Assembly (NCBI GenBank): GCA_001969505.1
Contig: LSSK01000028.1
Coordinates: 1-64,000 of the forward strand
DNA: 64,000 nucleotides
Direction of reading: 5' to 3'
From: Zancudomyces culisetae
Lineage: Eukaryota; Kickxellomycota; Harpellomycetes; Harpellales; Legeriomycetaceae
The position numbers and the translations under genes are program-made. Positions 43,642 to 55,396 of this stretch are shown here, in pieces; position 1 is the stretch's first letter; every line of letters begins with the position of its first letter. A model generated the notes under the pieces. It made no database searches, had not been told where the DNA came from, and saw only the letters and a program-made list of their open reading frames with translations.

Positions 43642-44998
43642 CCATATTTGTGTATACCTATTTGTTAATTACAGTAATTTTCTTATTTGTACATACTTGT
43701 TTATCTTTCCTCTCTGCGTACCTGAAAGTATCCTGTTACGTGAAACCGAAATAGCCTAACTTTTTCTTTAAATTTTTTTACTTGTGTGCAGATTCATTGG
43801 AGGACAGTATGTATTTTGCCATTTATAATTATTGTTGCAATATGAGCTTTACTGAGCCATTCTGGATTGTGCATGTTAGTACGAGCTTGATAATGTATTT
43901 GAAAAAGCGCAACTAGTGCTATCTTTTTTCTTTTTTGTTAGTGTTTTAGTAATATTTGTGCTATTTGGACCTGTAAAGTGGTTGTGGTTAGATTTTATAC
44001 ATAGCTTTTGTTGTTCATGTGATTTTAATGTTACTGCTGCAGCTATTGTCGTTTCTGCGGGTTCACAAACGACAATGATTCTGGTGTATGATTAAAAGTT
44101 TTAGTGATTTGCATAACTCCTAAAAGTACACATAGTCCACAGAAGTCAGGCATTTCATTTTGCTTTTGTTGCTTTTTCCCTAGTTTCCTCTTTTTTTTTG
44201 TTCCTTCCCCAATTGAATAGGGTAGTAATATATTATAGCAACAATTGTGGCAAACTCTCATAAGTCTTTATGAGCCTATAGTTTCAACTTTTTTGGTAAA
44301 AATGAATGGTTTTTGGAAACACATACACGGATCACATGTGCAACATCAAGACCCTGCTCGCCAAAATATTACTTTTTTTTTCACTGTGAACAGCAATTGG
44401 TATTGTAACAACGTTAAATGTTGTTCTAAAGATCCATGTTGTTTTTGTATAAGCGCATAGGAAAGTGTAAAATTCCTAGCTTTTTTTTTGACAGTTTCTT
44501 CACAAGAAGCCTAGAACCTGGTATTTTATAGTTCATCCCATACTATATCATTGATGTGGCACAATACTTTTAAGCAATAAAAAAAATACCATAAAGCAAT
44601 TCGGTGTTGGAACCTACTTATTTTCAAAAGAAAAAAAATCATGTTTTTCAGCTACCATAGAGTTTGTTTCTTTTCGCCTTTCCTTTTGCTATATGTGAAG
44701 CACCAACTTTTGAATATATAATACATAATACTATTGTAGTTTTTGCTTAGTCTTGTTTTGTTCTGTTTATATTGTCAAAAAAAAATAGCAGAGCTCTTAA
44801 TAAAAACTCACACTAGACCAAGATTTTGTTACATAAGCATCAAAAATCAGTATACGCGCCACAACCGAGCCCACAAGAATATCAATAGTATATAATCACA
44901 GAGTAAAGATAATAGAGCTATACGCAAGCCAGAAGATAAAAAAAACAAACCAAACCAAAACATAGAGCTTCAATACTTCCAGGAAAAACGAAATAACG
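43642..44998. other. Spacer between RAD52 and SEC1
   Basis: This is AT-rich. A short Cys-rich + strand frame (about 44029-44088, with YCRFCG) and another Cys-rich end at 44398-44460 were examined as zinc-finger exons and not accepted. The last 200 bases are A-rich and form the SEC1 leader. Confidence 0.45.
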
Positions 44999-47900
44999 AT
45001 GGCCGTCGAGACCTCTTTAATCGATTTACACAAGAATGGTATGTCTTAGATTTTTGGTTGCGTAAGGTGACTACCTTAAGGCCTTTTTATATGTTTATTG
45101 TTGTTATTGTACTATCCTTTGACTTAGATTTATATAAATATTTAAAAATAGAGTTATTAAACATACTGGAACAACTGAGCTTAAATGATACCTTAATGAC
45201 ACTGGTACTCGATACAAGATCCATGAAACTGTTGGATAACTACTTTACCCTCACCGAGCTACTAGTTTATAACATTATCAGTAAGTACCGCATCTTTATA
45301 ATTCGATACTATGTATACTATGATGCTTCCATTTTAGGGATGGTATAATACTCTGTGCTGTTTTCCTACTATGTTAAAGCAAACTCTTAAATATAAATAT
45401 TACCAGGATTGTGATTTACACCACAACATTTTGTAGTTATACTGCAGCTCTAGTAAAACCATGCCAAATTTCTTCACATAACCCTTTCTTAAGTTTACAT
45501 GCGTTTTTTAGAGCTCGAAAAAATAGAAAATCCTGGTAGAACAAAAAAACCGGATGAAGAAGCTGTGTACTTATTAACGCCATCAGAAGTCAGTGTTAAC
45601 ATGCTAATAAATGATTTTGAGCCCAAAAAAGCAAACAGTACAATTGTAGCTTATCAAGCAGCACATGTGATATTTACAACAACATTACCACAGTATCTCT
45701 ATGAAAGACTTAGGTCACACAAAACATGGAGCTACACAAAAAGCTTTTATCAAATAAATATGGAGTATGAACGTAAGTGTATATAGAAGTACTATACATG
45801 TGTTAATAATGTTTAGGAGATAAATTTGGTAAAAAAAATTGAGCCAATATCTGTAAAACATAATAGCTATATCAAGAGATGTGTTTTTGACACAACTCTA
45901 CAAACATGACTACGTAAGACTGTATTCTACAGATCTTAAGGGTTCGTTTTTAGAGGATGAGCTTCGACTAATAGCAAAAAAGATGGCCAATCTTTTGTTC
46001 AGTATAGGGGTTCAGGACAACGAACAGGTGGTCATTCGCCACTATAACGACACGATGATTTGGCATAATATGTGTTACGAGTTGGCATCCTTATTAAGTG
46101 CGGAAATTACTTCTGGACTTCGACTTAAAAATAATAATAAGGACACTAAGGTGAGCATAGATTCGTATAATAACGTGCCCATTTTTTCTTTTCTTTTTAT
46201 TTAAAAACCGTGAATACAGAGCAGAGTATTTGCGGACAATCAATAACATAAAGCTAAAACAACAGACAATTACAACACAACTAGGTATCTACAGGTTGCA
46301 ATGCAAAAGTGAACCTGATAATACTTGATCGATCAGTAGATCTCTTAACACCACTACTTCATGATGTGACATATGAGACAATGGCAATGGAGTTTATTCA
46401 TCCATTGTCTAGTCTTACGAATAAGAAAAAAGTATACAGATACAGCATGTCAGATAACAATAAATATATATATACTCCAGCTGGAGACAAAGATGATGTT
46501 GAAGTTGAGATTTCTGAAACAACTGATTTTCTTTGGCAGGAGTTAAAGTATTTACATATCACTGAAGCACAAAGCGTGCTAAAACAGAAGCTTCAAGAAT
46601 TTTCAGAAAAATATAGTGGTATAACAAAGTAAGTTTATCTATTGCTGGTATTTTTTACATGAAGGCGATGGGTGGTATTTTAATTTCAAGCTTAATTAAA
46701 AATCTTGTTGGAGTTACTACAAAAAAAGGAAGAAGAAATGCTAAAAATATGTCAGATTAAATGATGCTCACAAGAAATCTACAACATGAATAGGTTACTG
46801 AAAGGACAAAATGATGAATCAAACTCTATAATAGATGATGATAATACCGACGGGAGAGGCAAAAAAAACAATGATACTACGTTTAAAACCACAGCAAATG
46901 CAATTAGCGATATGAAGGATACTATGTTAAAAATAAACGATTATAATAGAGCAAAAAATCTCTTTAGCATACATGTAAAGCTAATGGAAAGGTGTATGCA
47001 TGAAATAGAAAAAAACAAGTTAAAGGATGTCTTATCAATAGAAGAGGCTGTAGTTACAGGAGAGGCATACTCATCTACAAAAAGAACAAACGAAATAAAG
47101 GCACAATTGGAAGCTATAGGAATCTCGGATATGCTAAAGACGAGATTGTATTTATTGGGACTAGAAATCAGGTTTTTGTTGCTAAAAAACAAAGAAAATA
47201 AGGGAGTAAAGGTAGAAGTGGAGGATGACCCATTGCTTGTATCACCACTAACCGCTTTATTTGCTAACGAGCAAATATTGTGGAAATCTTTGGTATACAT
47301 AAGCGGAATGACACGACTCTACAGTATTAGAGAAATTAACGTTTCATTTGCACGCGAAAAGTTAATAAACCTGGCACTCAAAGCAGCAAGTACAAATAAC
47401 TCTGCAGAGTTTGGTATGGGGTTACACGCATATTCCGGGAATGACGACCGGGTTCAATCAAGTATTTTGAACTGGATAAACCTTGTTGATATTACACATA
47501 CGGTTAATTGGTTCAACTGTGCAGAGGAGAATCAAGAAAAAGTATACCACAAGTCAATTGTGCGACTGGTACTCGAAACCGTCTCTGTTGGATTGCTACC
47601 TTACAATCTTTTTCCAGAATACTTTACTATTAAAAAGGTATTCAAAAATAACGAAATACTTAACACCGCAAAAACCAATGGTGCTAGGAATTATAACAGA
47701 AATAGGGACAATAAAATTAATCACAATAACGAAAGTGGTGGTAGCGTTACGCATAGCGGTACATATAATAGTAGTGCTATCAACTCTAATAGCAATATCA
47801 ACAATACCAAAAATATCAATTCTGCCCCTAATGTCAACGGGGATGGTGATACCACAGGAAATAGCTTTAGCCTACTAAAAAATACAGAAGACTTCTTCAA

Positions 47901-48897
47901 TAATATCAACAAGAGATCTCCAGGTTTAAGAAAAGCGAGTAGAGAGCCATTAATGTTGAATAAAAAGTTTAAAATAATCACTCAAAAGACACCAACATGG
48001 CAGGTTAACAGATCTTCTGTGATCAACACTTTAAACTATGATACCAGTATAAGCGACAATGGGGGTTTTAAAGATATTCCTAAAGTCCAAGATCGAGTAT
48101 CATCTGAAAAGATGTATGATAACCATACACCAAAAACGACACACAGGACGTTTATTCCCAGTACTCTAAGAAATACTAGCGTTTTCAAAAAAAAAAGGTT
48201 TGCCAAGGACGAGAAATTCGAGGAAAGTTCTGACTATAAAACAAAAGTTGATAGCAGCACTACCAGTGCAAAGAATAGCGAGAACTGTGATAACAATGTT
48301 AATGAAGATGCTCCCATCAAACAGAGCACAACGAACCCCTTTGAACATTCTAGAAATAAAAGCGAAAAAAATAATGATAAGAAATACACCTCGCATAATA
48401 GAAGAGTATCGATTGCATCATCACCAGGCGTCTCATTACCCCCCGTACTTAATGCTAATAGACCCATGATTATAGTATTTGTCTTGGGTGGAATCACGTA
48501 TTCTGAACTTAAGGAAGCGCATAATATAGCTGTGGCAAAAAACTACCGAATTCTGCTGGGATCTAACGAAATCCTGACAGCATCAAAATTCTTTAACCAT
48601 TTAAGCGACCTCTCTGAATCCCCGGCAAATCCCAATGAAAAATTGAGTGCGAATTTGATCCCTAGCTACAAAGCCATGGGATATGGCGGATTTAAAGATA
48701 AAAGCACAGCTGCTGGCACAAGTGGTGGAAGTAGTGGAGGTGGTTTGTATGGTGGGGCTGCCAAAAAAACACAAAATAACAACTCACCTGTCAGCAAGAT
48801 TAATTCAAAAATGGGTGAATTGCTATCCTCTACATCTAACAGTGTTTCAACAGCTGCTGACGATCCGTTACTATCCTTTATTTCTTTACACCCTTAA
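44999..48897 (+). CDS. SEC1: Sec1/Munc18 (SM) protein, six exons, with a long Asn-rich insertion
   Basis: Exons are 44999-45038, 45152-45280, 45512-45772, 45867-46150, 46285-46628 and 46794-48897, giving 1053 residues; phases agree throughout. The protein starts MAVETSLIDLHKNEL. Domain 1 follows: LMTLVLDTRSMKLLDNYF, then EEAVYLLTPSEVSV and AAHVIFTTTLPQYLYERL. LIILDRSVDLLTPLLHDVTY and the DFLWQELKYLHITE block are family signatures, and the end of domain 3 carries PMIIVFVLGGITYSELKEA. SM proteins of the Sec1 type bind assembled plasma-membrane SNARE complexes and promote exocytosis. Usual length is 590-730. The excess is a stretch from about 640 to 908, rich in Asn, Ser and Thr with basic patches, inserted just before the last conserved strand. 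The last two introns have less typical acceptors. Confidence 0.92.
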
Positions 48898-49212
48898 CTT
48901 TAATCTGTGTCTTGTATAGTTTTTTTCTCCATATTTTAGAGCAAACGAATATTGGTGGAATCAGATTTGCCAAAAAAAAAAAAAGTAAAAAAACTTTTTA
49001 TAAAGTGAAGGTAAACACAACACCACCCCTACAATAGTGCACCAGTTTAATATTTTTGGCTTTGGTATGCAACTCCTTTTCCATCAGAGAATACTCAGGC
49101 GCTATAATATAAAGAAAATATTCTACGACACAGTATTATACTGACAAAATTAAAATTGGTGAAATACAAAGACTGTTTTGCACGGTAAAACGTGGGACTT
49201 GAAAAAAATAGT
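48898..49212. other. Short spacer between SEC1 and POP3
   Basis: It holds the 3' region of SEC1 with A-runs (48972-48985) and the promoter/leader of the next gene. No gene is seen. Confidence 0.5.
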
Positions 49213-50627
49213 ATGAGTGCCAATAAGCAAAGGGTGGTCAAGAAACCAACGTTGAATCAACCATTGTCGATTACTGAGTGGCCTGTGATCAAGCCAATTC
49301 TATTAGAAAAGATATTACAAGCTTTACTGGGGTAAGAGCTTTTTTTTTGCAATTGTTATTCTTGTTTAGTTAGAATATGTGAATTGTGAATTGAAAATCC
49401 GAGACAATAATATTAGGCTACTAGAGAATCGATACAATCAGAGTCACAAAAACAGACTAAAACAAAAACAGGAGACAAGAAAAGTAGGAAATGAAAAGGC
49501 ATGCGAAGAAAAGAGTGCAACGATACACGGAAAGCAGGAAATAATTGATTCCTCCCAAACCTTGCCATTAGAAGCCAAGAATACATGTGCTTTCGAATTT
49601 TCAACAACTGTCGGAAGGAAGTCAGAGTACGATAGTAATTTAGATAATGAAGTTAGTTCTGGTAACAGTACTACCACGAAAAGCAAAAAACGTTCAAGAA
49701 TGGCAAAAGCTAGGCAGGATGTTTTGTCGGATTTGTGTGTTGGAATAAATAGTATCACTAGAAATATCGAAGAACAAATATCACAGTTACATAATACAGG
49801 AAAAAGCACAGCAACTCAAGGATTCAGTGTAATATTTGTGTTTATTCAGTGTGCTAATGGCGATGATATAAATGTCACAAGTACAAATAGTATGCTTGTT
49901 AATCACCTTCCATACCTGGTTCAAATCCTAAACTCAAAGAGCACTAGGTCATCCACCACAAGACTTGTACCTATAGCCTTGTCTATACCTACTTCAATAG
50001 GGATCGGGTCACAGGTCAAGCTTGAGGCAGAAAACAATTCACTGTACAATTCTAAGTCACCTTTCTGGTTGTTATGTAAATATTTGGGCGTGAAAAGGGT
50101 TTCGGCTTTGGCCATAAAGGTAACACACCATTATGATGTATTCGGGTTTATTTATCTATTTACGTATATATACCTGGGCACGTTTTTACCCTTTTTTCCC
50201 GTTGTTGCGGTGATACTTAAACATGAGAGCTATGGGTAGTAGTATACTGCGATTTAATTTTTGATAGAGACAATACCAAATGATACCTTATTTTGTATTA
50301 AAAACATAGAAAAACTCAGAATACTTTGCATCTGTGGTATCAATGGTCAACCACCACACCCCGTTGGTATCTATCCCCTGGATACTACGTAGCGACAAGA
50401 CAAATAGTACTTGTGGTGGCAGTACCCCCGATATGAATAGCTCCAACATCAGCACGAATATGTGTTCTTATTCTAAGCCCACTCCCAAAAACGACGCTAG
50501 TGGTGTCACCGCAATTCGAAACCTGGCACCTGGGAAACAAGAACCACATCACCTACTACTCCCCACAAGCATTAAGTTCATTCAGACAACTTTTAACGTC
50601 CAAACAAAGACAAACAAAAATAGGTAG
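49213..50627 (+). CDS. POP3: RNase P/MRP protein subunit Pop3/Rpp38-like, three exons
   Basis: Exons are 49213-49331, 49417-50119 and 50310-50627, giving 379 residues with GT-AG junctions in phase. The N-terminus (ANKQRVVKKPTLNQPLS) is basic, and a short helix KPILLEKILQALLG ends exon 1. A Lys/Glu/Ser/Thr-rich section (about 40-150) precedes an L7Ae/Rpp38-like domain: LCVGINSITRNIEEQISQ, VIFVFIQCAN, NHLPYLVQILNSK, VPIALSIPTS and KYLGVKRVSALAI. The pattern GxNxVTR-LE, then a hydrophobic strand, HLP and LG-KRV-ALA is that of Rpp38/Pop3, which binds the RNA of RNase P and RNase MRP in the nucleolus. The last exon adds a Ser/Thr/Asn-rich tail. Family assignment is good but based on motif pattern only. 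Confidence 0.75.
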
Positions 50628-52530
50628 ATAGAGTAACCATATAGACAGGAATAAATGGGTTTCTGAACCACCTAAACTGCAGTACCCTTTCTATCATTCT
50701 ATCAAGCATTAACGCTTGTATCTGAACATGCCAAATCCCAGAAACATGCTTTTTCTCCCCTCATTTTTCAAAAGAAGGAAAAACTAAAAAAGTCCATGTG
50801 GAACCATGTACAAAAGTAGAGTATCATTGTTTTTGTGGCTAATGAGTGCTCTTATTACTGAGCTGGGTTATAGAATTTTAATAGTTGTTGTATATATGTT
50901 TTTAGTACCCTGGCATTTTCATTAACTAAAGTTAGATTTAGAAGAGATGGCAAATACACTTTTTTAATTGGAGGATATTCTATTATTTGTTCTTATTTAG
51001 AAGTCGCTTATTGTTTGATTTACCACAGTTAAAACACATTAGTTTTTTAAATATTGCCAACACCAGTTTTTTGGTATAACATGTCCTATTGAAATAGAGG
51101 TATGTAGTGGATACGAGGTTGAAAGTTGACATAGAGATGGGTGTGTCCATTAAAGTCAAGGGTCTGAACCTCTCAACTATCACACAAAGCCGTGTGGATT
51201 TAACCAGTTGGGTGTCTTTGTTAGGGCAACGAACAATTCAAATACAATTAGTTTTCCTTGGTCACACGTAATTGTGATACAGAAAAGCTTATAAAATCAA
51301 GAAAAAGTTGCGAGACAGACAAATCAAAACACAGATGAAGATAGTGCGGTATTGCGTAAGCTAGAAAGAAAAAGATAAAAGAGGGGTATAATACTGGGTA
51401 ATAATAATGAGATCGCTACTAAATTATGTAATAGTGGCAATGGAAATGTTATTGCTTTACAACAGGCAGCAAGTGAAGCAGAAGTTACAAAATCTGTAGT
51501 GTTTTATCGACTCTGATGTTCATGATGATTATGTATTTTGTGCAGGTTTTTTATCAGCTTGAAACGTCCATTTTCCAATTAGTTACCGTAATTTATTTTT
51601 TATTGTAGATTCTATAAAACAAACTGGAATCTAAAGAAAATGTAAAATATTACAGGGGTTTACTGTTGTGAAAGATGTTTAATGAGGGGCGGAACTATTT
51701 GCACAAAAGCAGAGCAAAGTAACAATGCGTGTAGTCCACAGAGAACCAGAACATGCATATTTTTTTTGTTTATTCGCTTCAATTCGTATTCTTCCCTATT
51801 CCATCAAACATTCTTGTTTGCACTCTTAACCACACTTGCCTTCTTTGAACATGGTGAATGTTACACATTGCTTGAAGACTGCTGCAAAATTTTTTAATGA
51901 AAGTATGAATGAAAGTATGAATGAAACAAAAAATAAACAGAAATGTATGTGTGTTGATTAAAAATGTATCTGGATAATCTGGCATAGCTTTTCTGTTTTC
52001 AGCTCAGCCCAAACAAAAAATTAATTAAAAAATCCTCCAAGGCGGTAAATAAAAACAAACAGCTATAATCCCTCTAGAAAAATTCTTGGAAATTCACAAC
52101 CTTGGAGGGGGAGAAATGAAAATTTTTTTTGTGCAAAACTTGGAAAACAATGAATAAGCTAGGTTTATAAATAAAAAATCTAGGTAATTCAGCACAGTAA
52201 ATAAACAGAGGTATCAGTCTGGATAGATGTTGAAGGGGGTATATTAGTGTGTATATTCGGTATTAAACAAATCTCTGCTAGTTGAGGAGTGCTGCTACTG
52301 ATAGATAGAGCCGGTGATAAATAGCATACTGGATTTTCAAAGAATTTTGTTTATCGAATGGTCCAAAGTAATTGGAATTAAACGAGTTGGAATCAAGCAC
52401 ATGCGAGGCAAAGAAATATCAGTACGGTGTAATATCTCGTGTTAGAAGCATTTAAATTGGTATATAACATATCTGGTAGGAAACAACACGAGCGAAAAAA
52501 AAGAAGAAGCGCTGAAAGTACGCAAATAAA
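50628..52530. other. Spacer with coding-like fragments, unresolved
   Basis: Several adjacent + strand open segments (about 50935-51030, 51006-51066, 51091-51252 and 51411-51515) read like protein and some follow acceptor-like AG sites. They include GYSIICSYLEV and VSIKVKGLNLSTIT. They could be exons of an unrecognised gene, a decayed gene, or chance frames. A 12-bp repeat is listed separately. The last 300 bases are the LAG1 promoter region. Confidence 0.35.
51896..51939. repeat. 12-bp tandem repeat (AATGAAAGTATG), 3.7 copies
   Basis: There are three perfect copies plus AATGAAAC, in non-coding sequence about 590 bases upstream of the ceramide synthase gene. Confidence 0.9.
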
Positions 52531-53622
52531 ATGACATGCGAAATAGTGGAAAGGAAAGGTGGTACTGTAGTTAAGGAAAAGAAGGCCCTTGATGATCAAA
52601 AGGAGGAGCAAAAAAAACTGGTTCTTTTAGAACTTAAAAGACAAAAGGAGGAGGAGGACAGAGACACGGGACTCGATGAGAAAGAAAGACAACTGAAAGG
52701 ATTAGCGGGTGGATTATTAGCGTTTATATATTTTGGGTACTACTCCGGATATAGCAGCATTTTCGGAAAATTCCTAAAAATGTCCAATCTTGTTGATGTT
52801 GACAGGTACGGAATATGTAAAGAAGATATCTTCTACTGTGCAAATATTGTACTAACAATGCTATATGTGCGGGCACAGTTCGGGTTAAATATTGGACGGC
52901 CATTGGCGCGCAAATTCAAGACTCTGGATACGGCTAAAAAACGAGCGCGGTTCTCGGAACAATTGTGGGGAGTAGCGATGGCATTGGCTTCGTTTACCTA
53001 TGGAATGGTTATAATCATAACATACCCGGAGTTTTTTGGCCATGTTGAAATGTGGTCAACATACCCCGTACTGCAGATGCCATTTGCTATCAAGTTCTAC
53101 TACTTGTATGAGACAGCCTTTTGGATCTCGACACTGGTGTATCTCAACATAGAGCAGGGGCGCAAAGATTGGATGATCATGACAATTCACCACATCTTCA
53201 CAATTGGGCTACTGGTATCAAGCTACTACGTACACCTGACATCGATTGGACTGCTTATCCATGTTACTATGGATGTTGCGGATATATTTTTGCCTACAGC
53301 TAAAATTTTTAAATACCTTGATATGGAAAAGTGTACCAATATCGCTTTTGTATTTGTTGTCATTTCATGGATCTATTCACGCCACTTTGTCTTTTTAAGG
53401 ATTATTTTTGACTCGGTTTACATGTCGGAAAAGTACATTGACAAGCGGTGGGATCCACAAAATGGGTATTATTACACTGAAAACATCAAATGGCTACTAG
53501 TTGCCTCACTTTGTATCCTAGAAATCCTGTTTTGCATGTGGCTGGCCAGCATGCTTAGAATCATATATGATGCCATCCGCGGTAAAGAAATCAACGATAT
53601 TAGATCAGATGATGAAGACTAA
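52531..53622 (+). CDS. LAG1: Ceramide synthase (Lag1/Lac1, TLC domain)
   Basis: The 363-residue intronless ER membrane protein joins a sphingoid base to a fatty acyl-CoA. A charged N-terminus (1-60) is followed by several hydrophobic helices. The Lag1 signature starts at FAIKFYYLYETAFWISTLVYL, continues through the catalytic His pair (H220-H221 in MTIHHIFTIGLLVSSYY), and reaches LLIHVTMDVADIFLPTAKIF. The position that is HD in animal enzymes reads MD here (247-248). A conserved SRHFVFLRI block and two further helices follow. The C-terminus is acidic (ISSDDED-like: IRSDDED), a likely CK2 site, as in yeast Lag1/Lac1. It has no homeodomain-like insert. It is convergent with the FKBP gene, 247 bp between stops. 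Confidence 0.95.
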   Translation: MTCEIVERKGGTVVKEKKALDDQKEEQKKLVLLELKRQKEEEDRDTGLDEKERQLKGLAGGLLAFIYFGYYSGYSSIFGKFLKMSNLVDVDRYGICKEDIFYCANIVLTMLYVRAQFGLNIGRPLARKFKTLDTAKKRARFSEQLWGVAMALASFTYGMVIIITYPEFFGHVEMWSTYPVLQMPFAIKFYYLYETAFWISTLVYLNIEQGRKDWMIMTIHHIFTIGLLVSSYYVHLTSIGLLIHVTMDVADIFLPTAKIFKYLDMEKCTNIAFVFVVISWIYSRHFVFLRIIFDSVYMSEKYIDKRWDPQNGYYYTENIKWLLVASLCILEILFCMWLASMLRIIYDAIRGKEINDIRSDDED

Positions 53623-53869
53623 TTGGTCGGTTTACTGATTAACTTGTTCACCATATTAGAATAAACACCATATTATTTACTTTTTTTCAACCATTAATTA
53701 CACCGTTCTTGGTTTTTCATTTAGTTCAAGAAACATACATTATTCATATTTAAGATAATAAAAGATAAAAATATACTATACTATACTTCTTTGCCTTGCT
53801 CTGTGCTGTACCGTAATATAATTGCTCAGAAAATGTACCCATTAAGTTGGACGGTCGACCAGTGCAAGT

Positions 53870-54892
53870 CTAGAAGTCAACCAATCGGACATCAAACACA
53901 AGTGTGCTGTTTGGTGGGATGTCTGGGGGAGCACCACGCTTACCGTAAGCCAAGGCTGGAGGAATAACAAGACGGCGTTCACCGCCCTTTTGCATACCCA
54001 TGATTCCTGATTCCCAACCGCGAATCACCTGGTTGGCTCCCAACACAAACGAAAATGGCTTCCCTTTGGAGCACGCATCAAATTGTTTGCCGTTTTTTTG
54101 AAGTTTGCCAACATAATAGACAGAAACTTTGTTTCCCTTCTTGCAAGCAGGGCCAGATCCAACCTTTTTATCCTGGATGGTGAGGCCGTTGGGGAGAGAT
54201 CTGCTGGCATTTGCTGGAGCTTCTTGTTGGTTTTGTGGTTGCTGTGTTTTGGCTTTCTTAGACTGCTTTGGCTGTTGCTCGGGTTCTTCTGCCTTGTGCT
54301 TTTTAGGTTTTTGTTTCTCTTGTTTCTCTTGTTTCTCCTGTTTCTCCTGTTTCTCTGAGGATTTGCTTTCCTTTTTGGCTTCTTTCTTTGCCTTTCCAAC
54401 GGTAGACTCGGATCCAGCTGGCTCAGCTACCTCTACGATTCTCCCCTTGAGAGTTCCATCGTGTCCAATACCGTCTTCTTGTTCGCTATCCAAGTCTTCA
54501 ATGTCGTACTCATCGTCATCTTCATCGTCTTCATCCATTAGAAGACCCTGGCCAAAATAGTCATCATCCTCATCCTCATCATCGCCCTCATCCTCCTCTG
54601 GGAATTCAGCCAAATAATTTCCAACCAAATCAATCTGGTTATCTCCTATGACTTCAAATGTAACCTCCTCGCCTTCGGTAAACGTAACGTCCAATCCCTG
54701 TTGCTCAATAACCTTTGGTGTCAAAGAGCACAGAACAAAGCTTTTGTCTTCAACCGTAACCAACAAACTAGCGCGCTTATCATTAACTAGCTTTTTGCCC
54801 AGCGAGGCGTTACTGACACGAAATGAAGCCTCAACGGCTTGTGAGTATGTCTTTCCGGGTTGTAGATTAAGTCCCCAAAATCCCTCATACAT
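53870..54892 (-). CDS. FPR3: Nucleolar FKBP-type prolyl isomerase (Fpr3/Fpr4-like)
   Basis: The start is taken at the ATG at 54892 (MYEGFWGLNLQPGKTYSQAV), giving 340 residues. An upstream in-frame ATG would prepend a Lys/Phe-rich stretch without family support. Residues 1-100 form the nucleoplasmin-like N-terminal domain typical of nucleolar FKBPs. Two acidic tracts follow (about 100-150). Then comes a Lys/Glu/Gln-rich segment with a repeated EKQEKQ unit, and the catalytic FKBP domain (about 233-340) with KVSVYYVGKL, FSFVLGANQVIRGWE, GGERRLVIPP, AYGKRGAPPDIPPNSTLVF and the final VRLVDF. It would act on histones or rDNA chromatin in the nucleolus. The gene is intronless. Confidence 0.94.
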   Translation of the reverse strand: MYEGFWGLNLQPGKTYSQAVEASFRVSNASLGKKLVNDKRASLLVTVEDKSFVLCSLTPKVIEQQGLDVTFTEGEEVTFEVIGDNQIDLVGNYLAEFPEEDEGDDEDEDDDYFGQGLLMDEDDEDDDEYDIEDLDSEQEDGIGHDGTLKGRIVEVAEPAGSESTVGKAKKEAKKESKSSEKQEKQEKQEKQEKQKPKKHKAEEPEQQPKQSKKAKTQQPQNQQEAPANASRSLPNGLTIQDKKVGSGPACKKGNKVSVYYVGKLQKNGKQFDACSKGKPFSFVLGANQVIRGWESGIMGMQKGGERRLVIPPALAYGKRGAPPDIPPNSTLVFDVRLVDF

Positions 54893-54994
54893 TCTAACGT
54901 TTTTTTTTTTGTTTAGTTGGTAGAACAAGTAGGCAAAAAAAGACAAGACCTTGTTGATGTTAGTCGTCCTGTTGGAATATGTTTTATATTTACA

Positions 54995-55396
54995 ATGAAT
55001 GAAGAAAGCTTATTGAAATATCGCCTTTTAATACAACCTGAAAGTATATTTGAGCTTGGAGCGAAAAAAATTTTTTTGTGCTGAAGTTTATAGCGAATCA
55101 TTACAAAAAAATTTTTTTTTAGCGAGTGCGCGGAGTGGTGGTGATCTAGATATAGCTACAAACCTAAAACAAAGAATGGATATGTCCGCCTTACGTTCTG
55201 ACTGGATTTCAAGCCAAGAGGGAGGAGGAACATCTTGTGTATATACCAAGTATTTTTGAAGGGTTAAGTTGCAGTTTAAATAATGCAGTAGAATTTGGAA
55301 GGCGACCATCCTTTGCAGCGCCTAGCCATGATTTTAGAGTCGCCATATCACAGTAACGGCTTGCAACTAAAGTTTACAGCCATTTCTCGCTTTTAG
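54995..55396 (+). CDS. Possible three-exon small gene, divergent from the FKBP gene
   Basis: Proposed exons are 54995-55043, 55123-55238 and 55292-55396, giving 89 residues, phase-consistent with GT-AG sites. The start is MNEESLLKYRLLIQPE. The middle exon (SARSGGDLDIATNLKQRM, then ALRSDWISSQEGGG) has base composition clearly richer in G and C than the flanks and an acceptor with a long T-tract, which supports coding. The third exon reads LEGDHPLQRLAMILESPY. I do not recognise the family. The gene would be transcribed away from the FKBP gene, with 102 bp between start codons. The first donor (GTATAT) and third exon are the weakest parts. Confidence 0.35.

Noticed and set aside
44029-44088. Cys-rich frame (YCRFCG) resembling the start of a Nanos-type zinc finger
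   Set aside because: The required His/Cys spacing could not be continued in any downstream exon in phase.
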